Of a stretch of 64,000 nucleotides of DNA, positions 22,090 to 33,075 are shown piece by piece. The DNA is from Dryocosmus kuriphilus (Eukaryota; Arthropoda; Insecta; Hymenoptera; Cynipidae), in NCBI GenBank assembly GCA_038277395.1, contig CM076191.1, positions 26,875,373 to 26,939,372 of the forward strand, given 5' to 3'. Numbering within the stretch: position 1 is the stretch's first letter; the number at the start of each line of letters is the position of its first letter. The notes under the pieces are model-generated. The model was not told where the DNA came from. It did not search any database and saw only the letters and a program-made list of their open reading frames with translations. The position numbers were made by a program, and so were the translations under genes.

Positions 22090-22412
22090 AATCCTTTGAA
22101 TACGAAACTCGTCACATCCTTGCAATATCTAGGAAAGATCATTAGAAAATACGTAAACAATACCCTCCAAAAATATGTCGGAATCATATTGTGACAATAT
22201 GGCAGAAATATTTTTGAAAATATGCCAGAAATATCTTGGAAATATGTCAGAAATATCTCAGCAAAATATCTCTGAAATATTGAATACATATGTCAAAATC
22301 GCGGACATTTTATATGTCTGAAATATGACGGAGACTTCCGAGAGAGCTTTCAGCAATATCCCTGAAACATGAGATATCGCGATTGAAATATGTCTGAAAT
22401 ATTCCTGCAATA
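22090..22412 (-). repeat. Right subterminal motif array
   Basis: Many copies of gaaatatgtc, agaaatatct and aatatgtctgaaatat, the inverse of motifs in the left array, lie between the end of the DUF4806 gene and the right terminal repeat. Confidence 0.75.
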
Positions 22413-22414
22413 TA

Positions 22415-22428
22415 ACATGCCAGGTGGG
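22415..22428 (-). repeat. Right 14-bp terminal inverted repeat
   Basis: ACATGCCAGGTGGG, the exact reverse complement of 16168-16181, followed by AA that mirrors the AA before the left end. Confidence 0.9.
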
Positions 22429-22780
22429 AAGAGTGTGACAACGTGTAGTAAAAAATATTGGTAGAAATATTCTCTAGAAAAAAATTAGATGGCGACTTTA
22501 AAATTTCTGCTGTTGCGCCTTTGCAATATTGCCCTGTTGCATTTTTGCACTGTTTCATGTTTGCATTGTTGCCATGTTTCATATTTCGCGTTGCATAATG
22601 TTGCATGTTGGACGTGTTTCAACAGGTGTTGCTCGCAAGTAAATAAGTCGCGCTTGCACACGTTTTTTTCTATCTCTTAAAAATATATCACTAATAAGTG
22701 CACACGCATTAACGGGCTGTGATACTACATCATCTCTATTTTTTATTGGAAAAAAGACTGTTTACGCTGTTTTAAAGAAA

Positions 22781-23308
22781 ATGTCAGATGAAGAGTTGAA
22801 TAGTTTTACTAATTTAGATAGTGTATCTTTTGAAGAGGCTGTACAAATAGTCAGTAGGTTTATATCAATGTTATATGATCCGAAAAATGAAACCAAAGCT
22901 ATTCGATCAGATGTCACATCTTTGAGATGCAATTTAGCTATGCTTAAAAATCCAAGCATTGATCGATTACCACCTTCCAAACCTGTTTTATAAAAGCATA
23001 TATTGAAATGTCTTTGGCAAATCAATGAATGGAAGCAGGCGAAAAATCCTAACATAAATACCAAAGACTTGAAAGAGTGTGGATGGTTAGTCGATGATGA
23101 TGGAAACATTTCTTTTGATTATTACGAGGGTAATTCAGCAATGGAATATTTGCAAAGTTTTTATTGTTCCTGCTCTCAAAAAAAATCATGTACTACTGAT
23201 GTATGGCCTTGTGTGAGGGCTAATTTCAAGTGTTGTGATTTATGTAGTTGCACACATTCGTGCACTAATAGAACCGTTGCAATAAATTATGACGATGATG
23301 CAGTCTGA
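22781..23308 (+). pseudogene. Cys-rich TE-associated protein with one internal stop
   Basis: One frame of 176 codons with a TAA at 22991-22993. The first half is acidic and helical (MSDEELNSF... IDRLPPSKPVL). After the stop comes HILKCLWQINEWKQA, a GW-containing segment and then a cluster of ten cysteines in C-X-C, C-X2-C and C-X3-C spacings (FYCSCS ... CCDLCSCTHSCTNR). This arrangement is common at the C-terminus of large arthropod proteins of repeat origin, where the Cys cluster resembles tesmin-type CXC modules; I cannot name the family with certainty. It lies between the inserted CACTA-like element and the right long terminal repeat, so it is the cargo of the 15411-24211 element. Its promoter is probably in 22431-22780. 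Confidence 0.6.
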
Positions 23309-23484
23309 ATGAATGGTGTTCTAATTATCCATTTGTCCTAACCTGGTAAAAAAATAAGCGATACATTCCAAAAACGAACTAGCTGGATTAGATGTATGAC
23401 ACGAAAGTAATTCTAAAATATGCAGATATTTTATTTCAAGTTAAAAAAACCTTTCTACCATATTGTTTATTGTTTTCTACCATA

Positions 23485-24211
23485 TTTGTTTCTCAAATTT
23501 TTCAATATAGTAGGTATTCGAAATACGAGAAACGGAAAAAAAATTCCTACATTTTATTATTTAAATTAAAAATTAATTAATCAATCAATTAATTAATAAT
23601 TTGTTTAATAAATTAATTATTAACGTAAATAACTATAACTATCATTCTCAATGTCATTTATTAAGCTTTTTCTCTCGTTTATCCTCGCGTTTATCCGAGT
23701 ACGTTTTCCCCAAATCGTGCACAGAGCGTACTTAGCGCAACTAGAAAAATCGACATCTTTTCTCCTAATAGAGATAAAGGGATGAAAATTTCTGAAAAAC
23801 TTCCTCAAACTATATACTTTGAGACTGTGTATGTAGTTTTAATTAATTAAAAACTTCGTCACTCAACTTTTTCAATGGAACGTGCAGAGTCAGAATACCA
23901 TGAAAATTTTTTTTCGGAATTTCCCGTTTGGCTGAAAAATGCTTTAGAAATTGCGGACACATTTTTCTACTTTCAAGAATAGTTGAACAATGTGCAGTAA
24001 AAATTTCATTAAGAAATATCAATTTTTGGCTGAGTTCTGGCGAGTTGAACTCAAAAAATAGTAAAATAATTTTTCGTTGAAATTTCACTTAAAACTCATT
24101 TTTGACAATGTTCCCCCAATTTTTCTACAAAATAAACTTCATAATCTTATTCAGTACCCTCGAAAACATCAAGAAAGACCATTTCTAGCCACTAGTTTGA
24201 ATCTGGTCACT
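23485..24211 (-). repeat. Right long terminal inverted repeat
   Basis: Inverse copy of 15411-16138, ending with GGTCACT at 24211. The inner boundary (tttgtttctc at 23485) matches gagaaacaaa at 16129-16138. Confidence 0.85.
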
Positions 24212-25934
24212 ACTATCCAATTTCAGGGGTCGTTGCCGCTCGCCTAAAATGAGATGGGTCTCTGTAAAATTGCTTGGGGTGGTTTTAAGGGTTGTTTAAT
24301 ATTATGGTGGGATAAGAAGTATATATAGCTTAAGATTTTTGGACGAGGACTTACTAAATTATTTTACATTAAAAATTCTTTTTGTTGTTTTAAAGTCAAG
24401 GTAGGTGGGAGAAAGTGCAAAGATTGAGTATGAGCAATTACACATGAAGTGAGCCATAAAAAAGCCTTCAATTATTCAACAAGAATATGACGTTTATTTG
24501 CAGTAAGAGTCCTATACCCTTGAGAGCCTTTTGTTAATATAAGGGGTCGAAAATTATTTTCAATGGATATCCGGATCACCAGATGAACCGAAAATTCATG
24601 TCGAAAACAAAATTCGAAATTTCAATTCCTTCTCCCTTTTTCAACTGTGGTGCTGCTAAGCTACCGAATAAAAAACATGCAGAGACAAAAATTTGGCAAT
24701 AAGGCATTAACTATTAAGTGAGTCCTAAATGAGCCCTTAATTATAGTTGAGAAGAAATGACGATGTGAAGTCATGTTGCTGCCAACTTTACCCACCTATC
24801 AGCTAGTGTTTCAAAGATCCTTAATTTTTTTCATATTGATACTGAATTATAGTTTTTACTTTTACAGTTGACTTTTAAAATATTTTTAGTAAAAATCATT
24901 TGATTTACAGTAAAGGAATATATTTTAATGTAAAATCAAGTGCATGTACAATTATAGTGGCCCTTATTTTTCAGTTCTCGAATTTCTTTGCTGCCACCCT
25001 CCAGTTTTGTTCGAATGCCAAAAAAAAAATCTCCTGAAAAGTTGAGCGAAATCGGTTAATATTTAGGGGCAGCTCAAAGGGGTTGATGTTTCACATTGAA
25101 TTAACATGGTAAAAAGTGAGCTTTTTGTAAATCTGAGATTTAAACGCGATGAGATTTCACAAATAATTCCATGCTTCAGCATTTTGTCCAGAATTCCTCA
25201 GAGGATTAGAATCAATAATCAATATTGAGTTTGAAAAATTTGAAGCCTTATGGATCCCCAAATTAGATTTTAAATCCCATATAAGTGGCAGATTTGAATT
25301 TTACGTAATATTGTGGTTTTTTAACGCTTTTTGAAAGTCTTTTTTTATATAAATTATTAATCGGTAATTTCAGAATACCAGTAATTTTTAAACTCATTTT
25401 CAATTGTTTAAACAATTTTAATTTGTTTAAAATTTTTTCGGTAAGTCGCAAAATAAATGTATTTTATAGACGTTATGAGTTCTTTAATGAATCATAATAG
25501 CAAAATAATTTGCTTAAATAATTTTACAGTTATTTAAATAATATGTATTTGTGCAAGTATTTAGTTTACCTAAGAAAGAAGAAAAACATATTATTTCAAT
25601 CTTACCAAATTTTCAAATGATTTTTAGTAGTTGTAAGTATACTAATTTGTTTTCTAAGAATACTTTTAAATGTTTAAACAATTTCATTTTGTTTAAATCC
25701 GTCTGATTCCGAAACGTATGTATTTTAACGTTTAATAAAGTTTGTCATGAAAAATGTCGGAAAAATAAGGTTCACTTATTCATATAGTTCCTACTTTGTT
25801 TTTTTAGAATACTCTTATTTGTTTAATGTACAGTCTTTGCCATGTATGCACTAATATTTGTAACTACAGGGAAACAGGAATGTCAAATTTCAATCTAGTT
25901 ACAAGGGTTAGGGCATACGTGCCGAAGACTGTAC
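24212..25934. other. AT-rich stretch without genes; weak internal repeats
   Basis: Bases 24315-24410 are the right copy of the direct repeat at 15276-15372. Bases 24790-24850 (ctagtgtttcaaagatccttaattttt) are a diverged inverse match of 13560-13610. Bases 25400-25480 and 25668-25745 are two diverged copies of a gtttaaacaattt...aaatgtatttta unit. No coding region is seen. Confidence 0.5.
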
Positions 25935-26027
25935 GCCTTGTAATCTAGTAACTATTTATGTCTCACATTCTGTCACTTCTGTCAAACGAGACTGACTGAG
26001 AAGCAAATAGTTACTATATTGCAAGGC
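25935..26027. repeat. Short hairpin element
   Basis: The 23 bases at 25935-25957 (gccttgtaatctagtaactattt) pair with 26005-26027 with two mismatches, leaving a 47-base loop. This may be a MITE remnant. Confidence 0.55.
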
Positions 26028-26039
26028 ATACAATATATA

Positions 26040-26690
26040 TCTAGAATTATAAACAATTATACTTACCAAACAGCCTTCACATTAAAAAAGATCATTTTTT
26101 ACATTTAAATTTCGCACCAATCACATGTGCGCAGAAAAATGCGCAGAGACACAACTGGCCAGATGTACTTTCTAAATTATCCGATATCGTCTATAATTTC
26201 GACCACTAAACGATAAAAGTTGGCTACCAAACACCACCAAACGACCAACAAACGATACCAAAAGGTATTTTTGAAAAATATTAAACTGCGGTGCTAACGG
26301 AAGTTAGCGCAGCAACTTTGAAACATTAATAATTTTTTCAATTTTCACCACCAAACGATCAAAGTTGACCACCCAACACCACCAAATGACCACCAAACGA
26401 TTCTATAGAGATATTTTAATGTACATGGCCTTAATTAATTTTAAAGGGTGAGACTAGTAGAATCTACTTTGAAAGATTATCTTGTAATTAAAAGTCGAAA
26501 AACTTAAAATATATAAAATATTAAGAGAGTACATATTTAAAAAATAAGAAAACATAGTGTTCGAAAACTGAAAAACTAGAATTATATACAATTATACTTA
26601 CCAAACAGCCTTCAAATTAAAAGAGCGTTTTTGACATTTAAATTTCGAATCACTCACACGAATAAGGCTCTCGATCAATCACGAGCCTAC
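26040..26690 (-). repeat. TTTGGTGGT-rich repeat, copy B (inverse), partly duplicated
   Basis: Inverse of copy A. Bases 26040-26405 match A about 13380-12990. Then 26408-26665 match A about 13530-13290. So the ctagaattata...aaatttcg part occurs twice (about 26040-26128 and 26574-26648) in direct orientation. Copies A and B enclose the whole nested element block. Confidence 0.75.
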
Positions 26691-26699
26691 ATTTCCTTC

Positions 26700-26990
26700 C
26701 CCCACCTTTCTCACGATTTGGTCTTATCAGAGATGAGGTGGGAGATTGTTCACGCAATGGAATAAGAGAATCCGTCAGAATTAGGCTGATAAATGCGCCC
26801 TCTGGCCGGTGTACCTGGCCGGTAACTCTTTTTTTTTTGTTAAGTCGTTCTAACTACTTAGCAGTTTTCCGATGTTGAGCGCATAGTTCCGTGTCGGTAA
26901 TTGGCAGGAGTAAAATAATAAGTTACCACCGGAATTACAATTACAGGTGTTACCATGTTACATTTGGAATGATTTTTTACTCAATTCATT
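26700..26990 (+). repeat. Dispersed repeat, copy 1 (ATGGAATAAGAGAAT...GCGCCCTCT)
   Basis: Shares atggaataagagaat, gctgataaatgcgccctct and later gtcggtaa... and ttacca parts with 39872-40050. The agagatgaggtgggagat motif at about 26729-26746 is found inverted at 36560-36577. It is a small non-coding repeat. Confidence 0.6.
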
Positions 26991-27049
26991 CTTTTTATTT
27001 AAAAAATATTGTAAAATACATTTAAAAGTATTAAATATTTATAATGTTA

Positions 27050-28385
27050 TACTTTTTATTAAAATAACTCATCAAAATAAATTAAAAGTATTTACATATC
27101 TTTTTAACTTTAATTTTCATTCATTCTAATGGATTTTATTTCCTATTTATTATTTTTAACCAATTATTCTAATTAAATTAAAAATTTGGTAACTAATTAT
27201 AACAGAGAATAATTGTGAATTCATATATTTGCCTTGTTTGCGAGTTTATTATACGTTTTATCTGTTTTTAAAAATACATTTTTCAGCTTATTAAACAAGT
27301 AAAAAAAATTATTTTTTGTGCTACTAAATTAACAGAATTGAAGCCATCATACAAAAACATGTTATTATCTTTTTAAACTTCGACTGTAATGTAAGATTTT
27401 TTACACTTCTAAATTTATAATGTATACGATATATTTAATTTTGCAGTGTTTACTCGAGGTTTATTAAATATTTTAATGAACGGAGAGTCTCAAACATATA
27501 TTTCAATCTTGATCAATTATTTTTACATATATTATCATGTATAAGATCCTGCTGTTGGTTTCAGAATACAAACAACCATATATATAGAGAATATAATAAA
27601 AGATAAAATTTGCTATGCATATTTGAAAAAGATAATATTCTGAAAAAAAGACTTCATAATAGAATTTTGAAGCTTTCAAGAGACCCAAAAGTGTCTTCAG
27701 AAGTGTCTCTAACCTGGGATACCTGTAAATCTTTACCTGCGTAGACTTAATCCTGCTGCTAACGGTAGATATTGTCATTATCATTCTGAAGGTTCAAGGT
27801 CATATAATTTCTTGCGATTTGTTTTGAGGTCCTTAGGTTAGAAATTTCAAAGCAGTCAGGGATACATATACTTATTAATTTCTGAAAGTTTTTAAAAAAA
27901 TTACCAAAAATACTTTTCTGAGACTTTATGGATTCATACGTTTCGTAAAATTCTGCGTCGAATGGTATATACATGTAAGAGACAATTTTTGAACAATTTT
28001 TGGCTAGTCCAGATTTCTAAGTCAAATAGCGAAAATTTTACAAAGCTGATTTGCAAAACTCCACGGGGGAAGGGGAAGTGTTCATCCCGCCTGGGCTATT
28101 TGTCGAAAAAGTTGGATGAATAGACACTTTTGTTTTCATAACATTCATTAAACAATTAAGCGAATACAAATTTGTATTTTATTACCAATTACTTAAATAA
28201 CTCAATGGATATATCTATCGTGAAATTATCATATTGGAATTTCCAAATTATGTCCGAATCTACAGCTTTTATGTCAAAAATTTTAAAAATAATTAAATCA
28301 TTCAAACATGGGTAAAAATATAATGTATAGTGTATGCTATTCAATTCCAAAAAAATACTGATTCCGAACTGCCATAAGAGTGTTA
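27050..28385 (+). repeat. AT-rich dispersed repeat, uninterrupted copy
   Basis: Matches 29895-30415 (start), 31690-31957 (middle) and 33140-33360 (end) in the same order and orientation. Shared marks include gtttactcgaggtttattaaatatttta, the ctgctaacggcagac / ctgctaacggtagat site and tcaatggatatatctatcgt. No gene. Confidence 0.7.
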
Positions 28386-29894
28386 CTTTTCATAGTAAAA
28401 GTACAATACCGGCCGAAATGTATCAGACGACCTATTTCTCTTTAGTTGCATAAAATATCGTAATTTTTATAGTACATAAAGTAACACTTTCCCAAAAAAT
28501 TAACATAAAAATATCAAAATTTTGCGTCTAACGACCCCAAGATGAAGTAGTTTTGTAAATTCTTGAAGAAGGTATTGCAAAAAAAGTCAATATTGCAATG
28601 TGTTCTTATAATTTATGAATATACATAATGTACCTATTAACAAAACTGTATTATAATTTTTTTCTGGATGCTGCCAATTTTTCAACATAGAACAAAGTCA
28701 TACAAATTAAGAGTCGAAAATAATTTTTTCTAATTATGAAAGTAGTCTATCTTAATCTGAATTAGTGAAAAGTAAGTCACTAGTTTACTTTGGTGAACAT
28801 TCTTGTGCTTATAAATTAGTTATATTTAATTATTTTTTCAAAATTGTTTAAATTTTCACTAAAGTTTTAGTGAAAAATTACTAGCAATTCAATTTTTACT
28901 AAAGTAAATTAGTCGCTCGCTTATAAATCTGATTTAGAGATATAATTATGTATACTTCAAAAATATTCTGAAAATATATACTATAATTATTTCTAATATT
29001 TCTTTTATAAATGATTTTCCAAAATTGAATTTTAACGAACGCCTTCAAACAGACAACTTTTTCAGTTTAAAACTAAATTCAAAAGTAAAGGAAGAGCATA
29101 TTTGAAATAGAAAAATTATAAACTTGAAGACACATTAAAAATTAAAACATTTGACATTGAACAATTTTATTTTAAACACAACCAGCTTGTAATTGATACC
29201 ACTCTAAGGTGAATAATTTTGATTTCAATGCCTTCAAAATTGTATAATTTACCACTGAAAGATTAGAATTCAACCATTGAAATTTGGAAAAAAAATTATA
29301 TGGAATTGAGATATAATAGTTTTTGAAAATTTGTAAATTAAAACCTTTTAAGATTTACCAATATGTTTTGAATTCTGAGTGCGTGAATGCTTACAGATTG
29401 TTCAATTATTTATAGGATAAAAAAATGGATAAAAAAGTTCAAACCGTTCAAAATTGAATAATATTTGATTAAAATATTGAAAACTGGTTTAAATTTTAAA
29501 TATATATCTTTCAAAATTAGATAATTCCAAAATCCAATTTTTCATTATGATATCAAAACTTCTCGCAAGAATTTCAAATTTAAATTGTTCAAAATATTGT
29601 AGAATATCGGAAAGTGTTGAATAAGTTATACCTGATTTTTAAATTACCTCGTAACATTAACGTTACTTATAAAAAAAGTGCAACTTACTGAAAGAAGTAA
29701 CTTTTTAATTTTCCTTAAAAGTTACTTTAAACAACAATCCTCCTCATTTTTGAAATTTTTTAATAAATGGAGATGGCTAAAATAAAACTTATGTGAGCGA
29801 AATGTTTTTTCATGTAAACAGCAATATATTTAAGAATATATAAATAAATGATAATATGAATAAGTACTTTTAACGCTTTAGTGTTAAGAATATA
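28386..29894. other. AT-rich stretch, nothing recognised
   Basis: About 1.5 kb of AT-rich sequence without long open frames, paired repeats or other structure that I can support. Confidence 0.5.
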
Positions 29895-30479
29895 TTTTTT
29901 TATTAAAATCAAAATAAATATTATAATTCAATTATATATATTAAAATATGTATATATGTTTAACTTTAATTTTAATTACAATAATTCAAATGGATTTTAT
30001 TTCCTATTTATCATTTTTAACTTTCATTGTAATTAAATTAACATTTTCGTAACTAATTATAACACAGAATAATTATGAATTCATATTTGCCTTGCCTGCG
30101 AGTTTACCATGCAAAATCAACAGAATTGAATCCATCATCGAGAAACATATTAGCTTTTTAATTTAAACGGTTATAATCTAAGAATTTTTCAATTTCCATT
30201 TCTAAATTTATCATTTTTACGATATATTTAATTTTTCAGTGTTTACTCGAGGTTTATTAAATATTTTAAATATAACGGACAATTTCAAATATACAATATA
30301 TATTTCAATATTTATCAATTATTTTTACATATATTATTATATATAAAATTCTCCTGCAGTTGGTTTCAGAAAACAGGCAACGGTATATAGAGAATATAAT
30401 AAAAGATTTAAATTTGAACTAGAAACAATGAATATTTTTTATTTTTGTACAATTCTTGCTTATACGAAAAAGGGATATA

Positions 30480-33075
30480 AAAAAATCTGCCCGCTTCGTA
30501 GGCACAATCTCCTCGCGCGCTTCGCGCGAAGTATAAGCGCGCCTAGGGCGCGCAGTCTGGTGGTCGTCGCGCTTCGCGCTCCGATATATGTAGGCCTCGC
30601 GCTTCGCGCTCGGATGTTTTTGGTCCTTGCACATCGTGCTCGGTATTCCTTACTTGGGTCTTAAAATTTCAAAACACCTACTTTTAATGAGATTACTAAA
30701 TTTGAATTTTTTATTAAAAATTACAAAAGAAATTATTTTACTTAAGGCTCTATCGTCCTTAAGCAATACATTCCCATCATGAAATTCGCGCTTCGCGCTC
30801 GACAATAAAATTTTTTTTTGAACATATTGTAAATTGGTAAAGTTTTTTTGTGATTTTCCAAATTTTCACAATGCAGGATTTCGATTCCTCAAAGTAAACC
30901 GCTGAATCTTATAAATAAATTTTGTAGTTCTTTCCAAAGTGAACAATTCCACTTGTTAATATTTTCTCGTATCTAGCATAGTTTTTCTGAAAATTGGATT
31001 TGTTTGTATTTAATAACATATTTCGCGAATAACTCAAAAAATATGCGTTTTTACAAAAAAAAGAAAGAGAGAAAATTTATAGATCTTTTTTAGTTGAACA
31101 ACTTTGTTTATTATCATTTTGTTCGTCTCTTACATAGTTTGGCGGGAAATTTGAATTTTTGATTTTTAATAACGTTTTCTCGATTAAAACAAAAATCGTG
31201 CATTTTATCAAAAAATGGTTAATACAATTTCTTTTGTATCTTGAATATTTTGGCAAGAAACCACAGTTTTTTATTTTTAATACGAAATTTGTAGATTTTT
31301 TTGAGATGAACAATATATTTTACTTTTTCTACTGCTTTTTTTGTATTTCACATGTTTCACCCGAAAAATGGACTTTTTGATTTTGTGAAAACCGTTTTTG
31401 ATGGATAAAACCATAATCACTGATCAAAAACCGCTGGTTAGGGAACTCGTCCTGACTTTTTACGCTTTAAAGAAGTATGCCAAAGCGCAATCCAACCCGA
31501 TTAGTCATTCGAAAGTTATCGTGGGGACAGACGACAATGACGACAACAGACAGACAGACACCGTCGTAAAACATGTTTTATCGGATTCAGGGGTCACGAA
31601 ACGTCGAGATTTCATGAAATCCGCGAAAGTCAGTTTTCACATAAAACTAATACCTTCTCATGGAGATGAGAATGTAAAAAGAGGAAGTATTTAACAAGAA
31701 AAGACCAAAATGTTCTATTTATATTTGAAAGATATAATTATGAACTAAATACTCTGAAAATACTCCGGAATAAATTTTCAAGTTTTCACAGGTTTTCATA
31801 AGTCCCAAAAGTAAATTTAGAAGGGTCCCTTTCACTTTAAATATGTATCTACCTACAAATCTTTATCTGTGTAGACATCTTTTGTACAACAAAGCAGGTA
31901 GGCTGCTAACGGCAGACAATTGTGTACAATTCCGAAGGTTCATTGTTCAAGGACATATACTTTTTACATTCTCATCAGAGAAGGTATTAGATTTATGTAA
32001 AATTTGACTTTCGCGGATTTCATGAAATCTCCACGTATTGAGACCTCCTGAATTCGAAAAAACGGTTTTTACGACGGTGTCTCTCTGTCTGTTGTTGTCG
32101 CCGTCGTCGTTGTCGTTGTCGTTGGAGTCTGTTCCCACGATCACTTTCGAAGGACTAATCGGATTGGATTGCGCTTTGGTACACTTCTTTAAGGGGTAAA
32201 AAGAAAGGACGAGTTCGTTAATTCGTTTTTGATCAACGATTATGGTTTTATCCATCAAAAACGGTTTCCACAAAATCAAAAAATCCATTTTTCGGCTAAA
32301 ATATGAAAGATACAAAAAAAATGTAAGAAAGTAAAATTGTTCATCTCAAAAAAATCTACAAATTTTGTCTTAACTGTTTATTGATAAAATGGACGGTTTT
32401 GGTTTTAATCAAGAAAACGCTATTAAAATTAAAAAACTCTAGTTTCCCGCCAAAATATTCAAGAGAAAAAAAAATGGTAAAGAACAAAGTTGTTCAATTC
32501 AAAAATCTCTACAAAATTTTGTTTCTGCCATTTTTGGAGAAAATGCACGGTTTTTGTTTTAATCGATAAAACGTTATTAAAAATCAAAAATTTCATATTT
32601 CCCGACAAAATATGCAAGATACGAAAAAATGATAATAAACAAAGTTGTTCGCCTCAAAAAGATCTACAAATTTATCTGCAATCATTTTTTTGAGCAGACG
32701 TGTAGTTTTTGAGTTATTCGTGAAATATGTTATGAAATATAAAGAAAACCACTTTTCAGCAAAACTATGCAAGATATGAGGAAATATTAACGAGCAGAAT
32801 TGTTTACCATGGAAAGAGCTACAAAATTTATTTATAAGACTCATCGTTTTACTTTTAAGAATGGAAATCCTGCAATGTGAAAATGTGGAAAATCACAAAC
32901 AAACTGTACCAATCTACAATGTGTTTAAAAAAAATGTAACTATCGAGCGCGAAGCGGGAGTCAAATGTCGAGCACGAAGCGCGAGGGCCAACAGACGCGC
33001 GCCATAGGCGCGCTCATACTTCGGGCGGAGCGCGCGATGAGAATGTGCCCGCGAAGCGGGCAGATTTTTTGCAAT
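30480..33075. mobile_element. Large fold-back element with GC-rich GCGCTTCGCGC palindromes
   Basis: Arm 30480-31690 is inversely repeated at 31958-33075. Each arm has, from outside in, a block of GC palindromes (cgcgcttcgcgcgaagtataagcgcgcctagggcgcgc at 30512-30550, and its counterpart at 33000-33040), two to four units of about 130 bp, a stretch with gacaacgacgacaacagacagacaccgtcgtaaaa, and gatttcatgaaatccgcgaaagtca. The spacer 31691-31957 is not foreign: it matches 27620-27790. No transposase is encoded, so the element is non-autonomous. Confidence 0.75.
31060..31385 (+). repeat. Tandem units inside the left fold-back arm
   Basis: About 130-bp units carrying tttgtagattttttt-gag/gt-tgaacaac, cgtatcttg..tatttt, ggcgggaaa, taataacgttttctcgattaaaacaaaaa and gtgcattttatcaaaaaa. 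The same units occur inverted at 32270-32870 and again at 46800-47320 and 58830-59290. Confidence 0.75.

Larger units (their letters stand above)
16168..22428. mobile_element. Complete CACTA-like (CMC-type) DNA transposon with two divergent genes
   Basis: Bounded by perfect 14-bp terminal inverted repeats CCCACCTGGCATGT / ACATGCCAGGTGGG and flanked on both sides by AA (16166-16167 and 22429-22430), a candidate 2-bp target duplication. Inside both ends are arrays of gacatatttc / gaaatatgtc motifs. It encodes a spliced transposase on the minus strand and an eight-exon DUF4806 protein on the plus strand from a shared intergenic region. The transposase resembles the CACTA-related 'transposase domain-containing protein' group of animals. 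The ends are CCCACC and not CACTA, so assignment to a named superfamily is tentative. It has inserted 29 bp inside the left arm of the 15411-24211 element. Confidence 0.85.
15411..24211. mobile_element. Element with about 727-bp terminal inverted repeats, split by a CACTA-like insertion
   Basis: Both ends begin AGTGACCAGATTCAAACTAG and match closely for about 727 bp (15411-16138 against 23485-24211). Without the 6.26-kb insertion at 16168-22428 the element would be about 2.54 kb, holding one Cys-rich gene (22781-23308). Long terminal repeats opening with AG are a trait of Polinton/Maverick elements, but no polymerase B, integrase or capsid gene is present, so this could be a non-autonomous derivative or an unrelated fold-back type. 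The flanking six bases (cgaaag, actatc) do not match, so no target duplication is visible. Confidence 0.7.

Noticed and set aside
15411..24211. Full Polinton/Maverick virus-like element
   Set aside because: Long repeats with AG ends fit, but there is no polymerase B, retroviral-like integrase, ATPase or capsid gene and no 6-bp target duplication.
31398..31694. 98-codon frame in the fold-back arm, related to frames at 31947-32315 and 59348-59569
   Set aside because: The similarity follows from the repeat; the frame is not kept between copies and has no known domain.
30480..33075. CRISPR-like array
   Set aside because: The repeated units are about 130 bp, inverted between arms and AT-rich, with no short constant repeat and unique spacers; the genome is eukaryotic.
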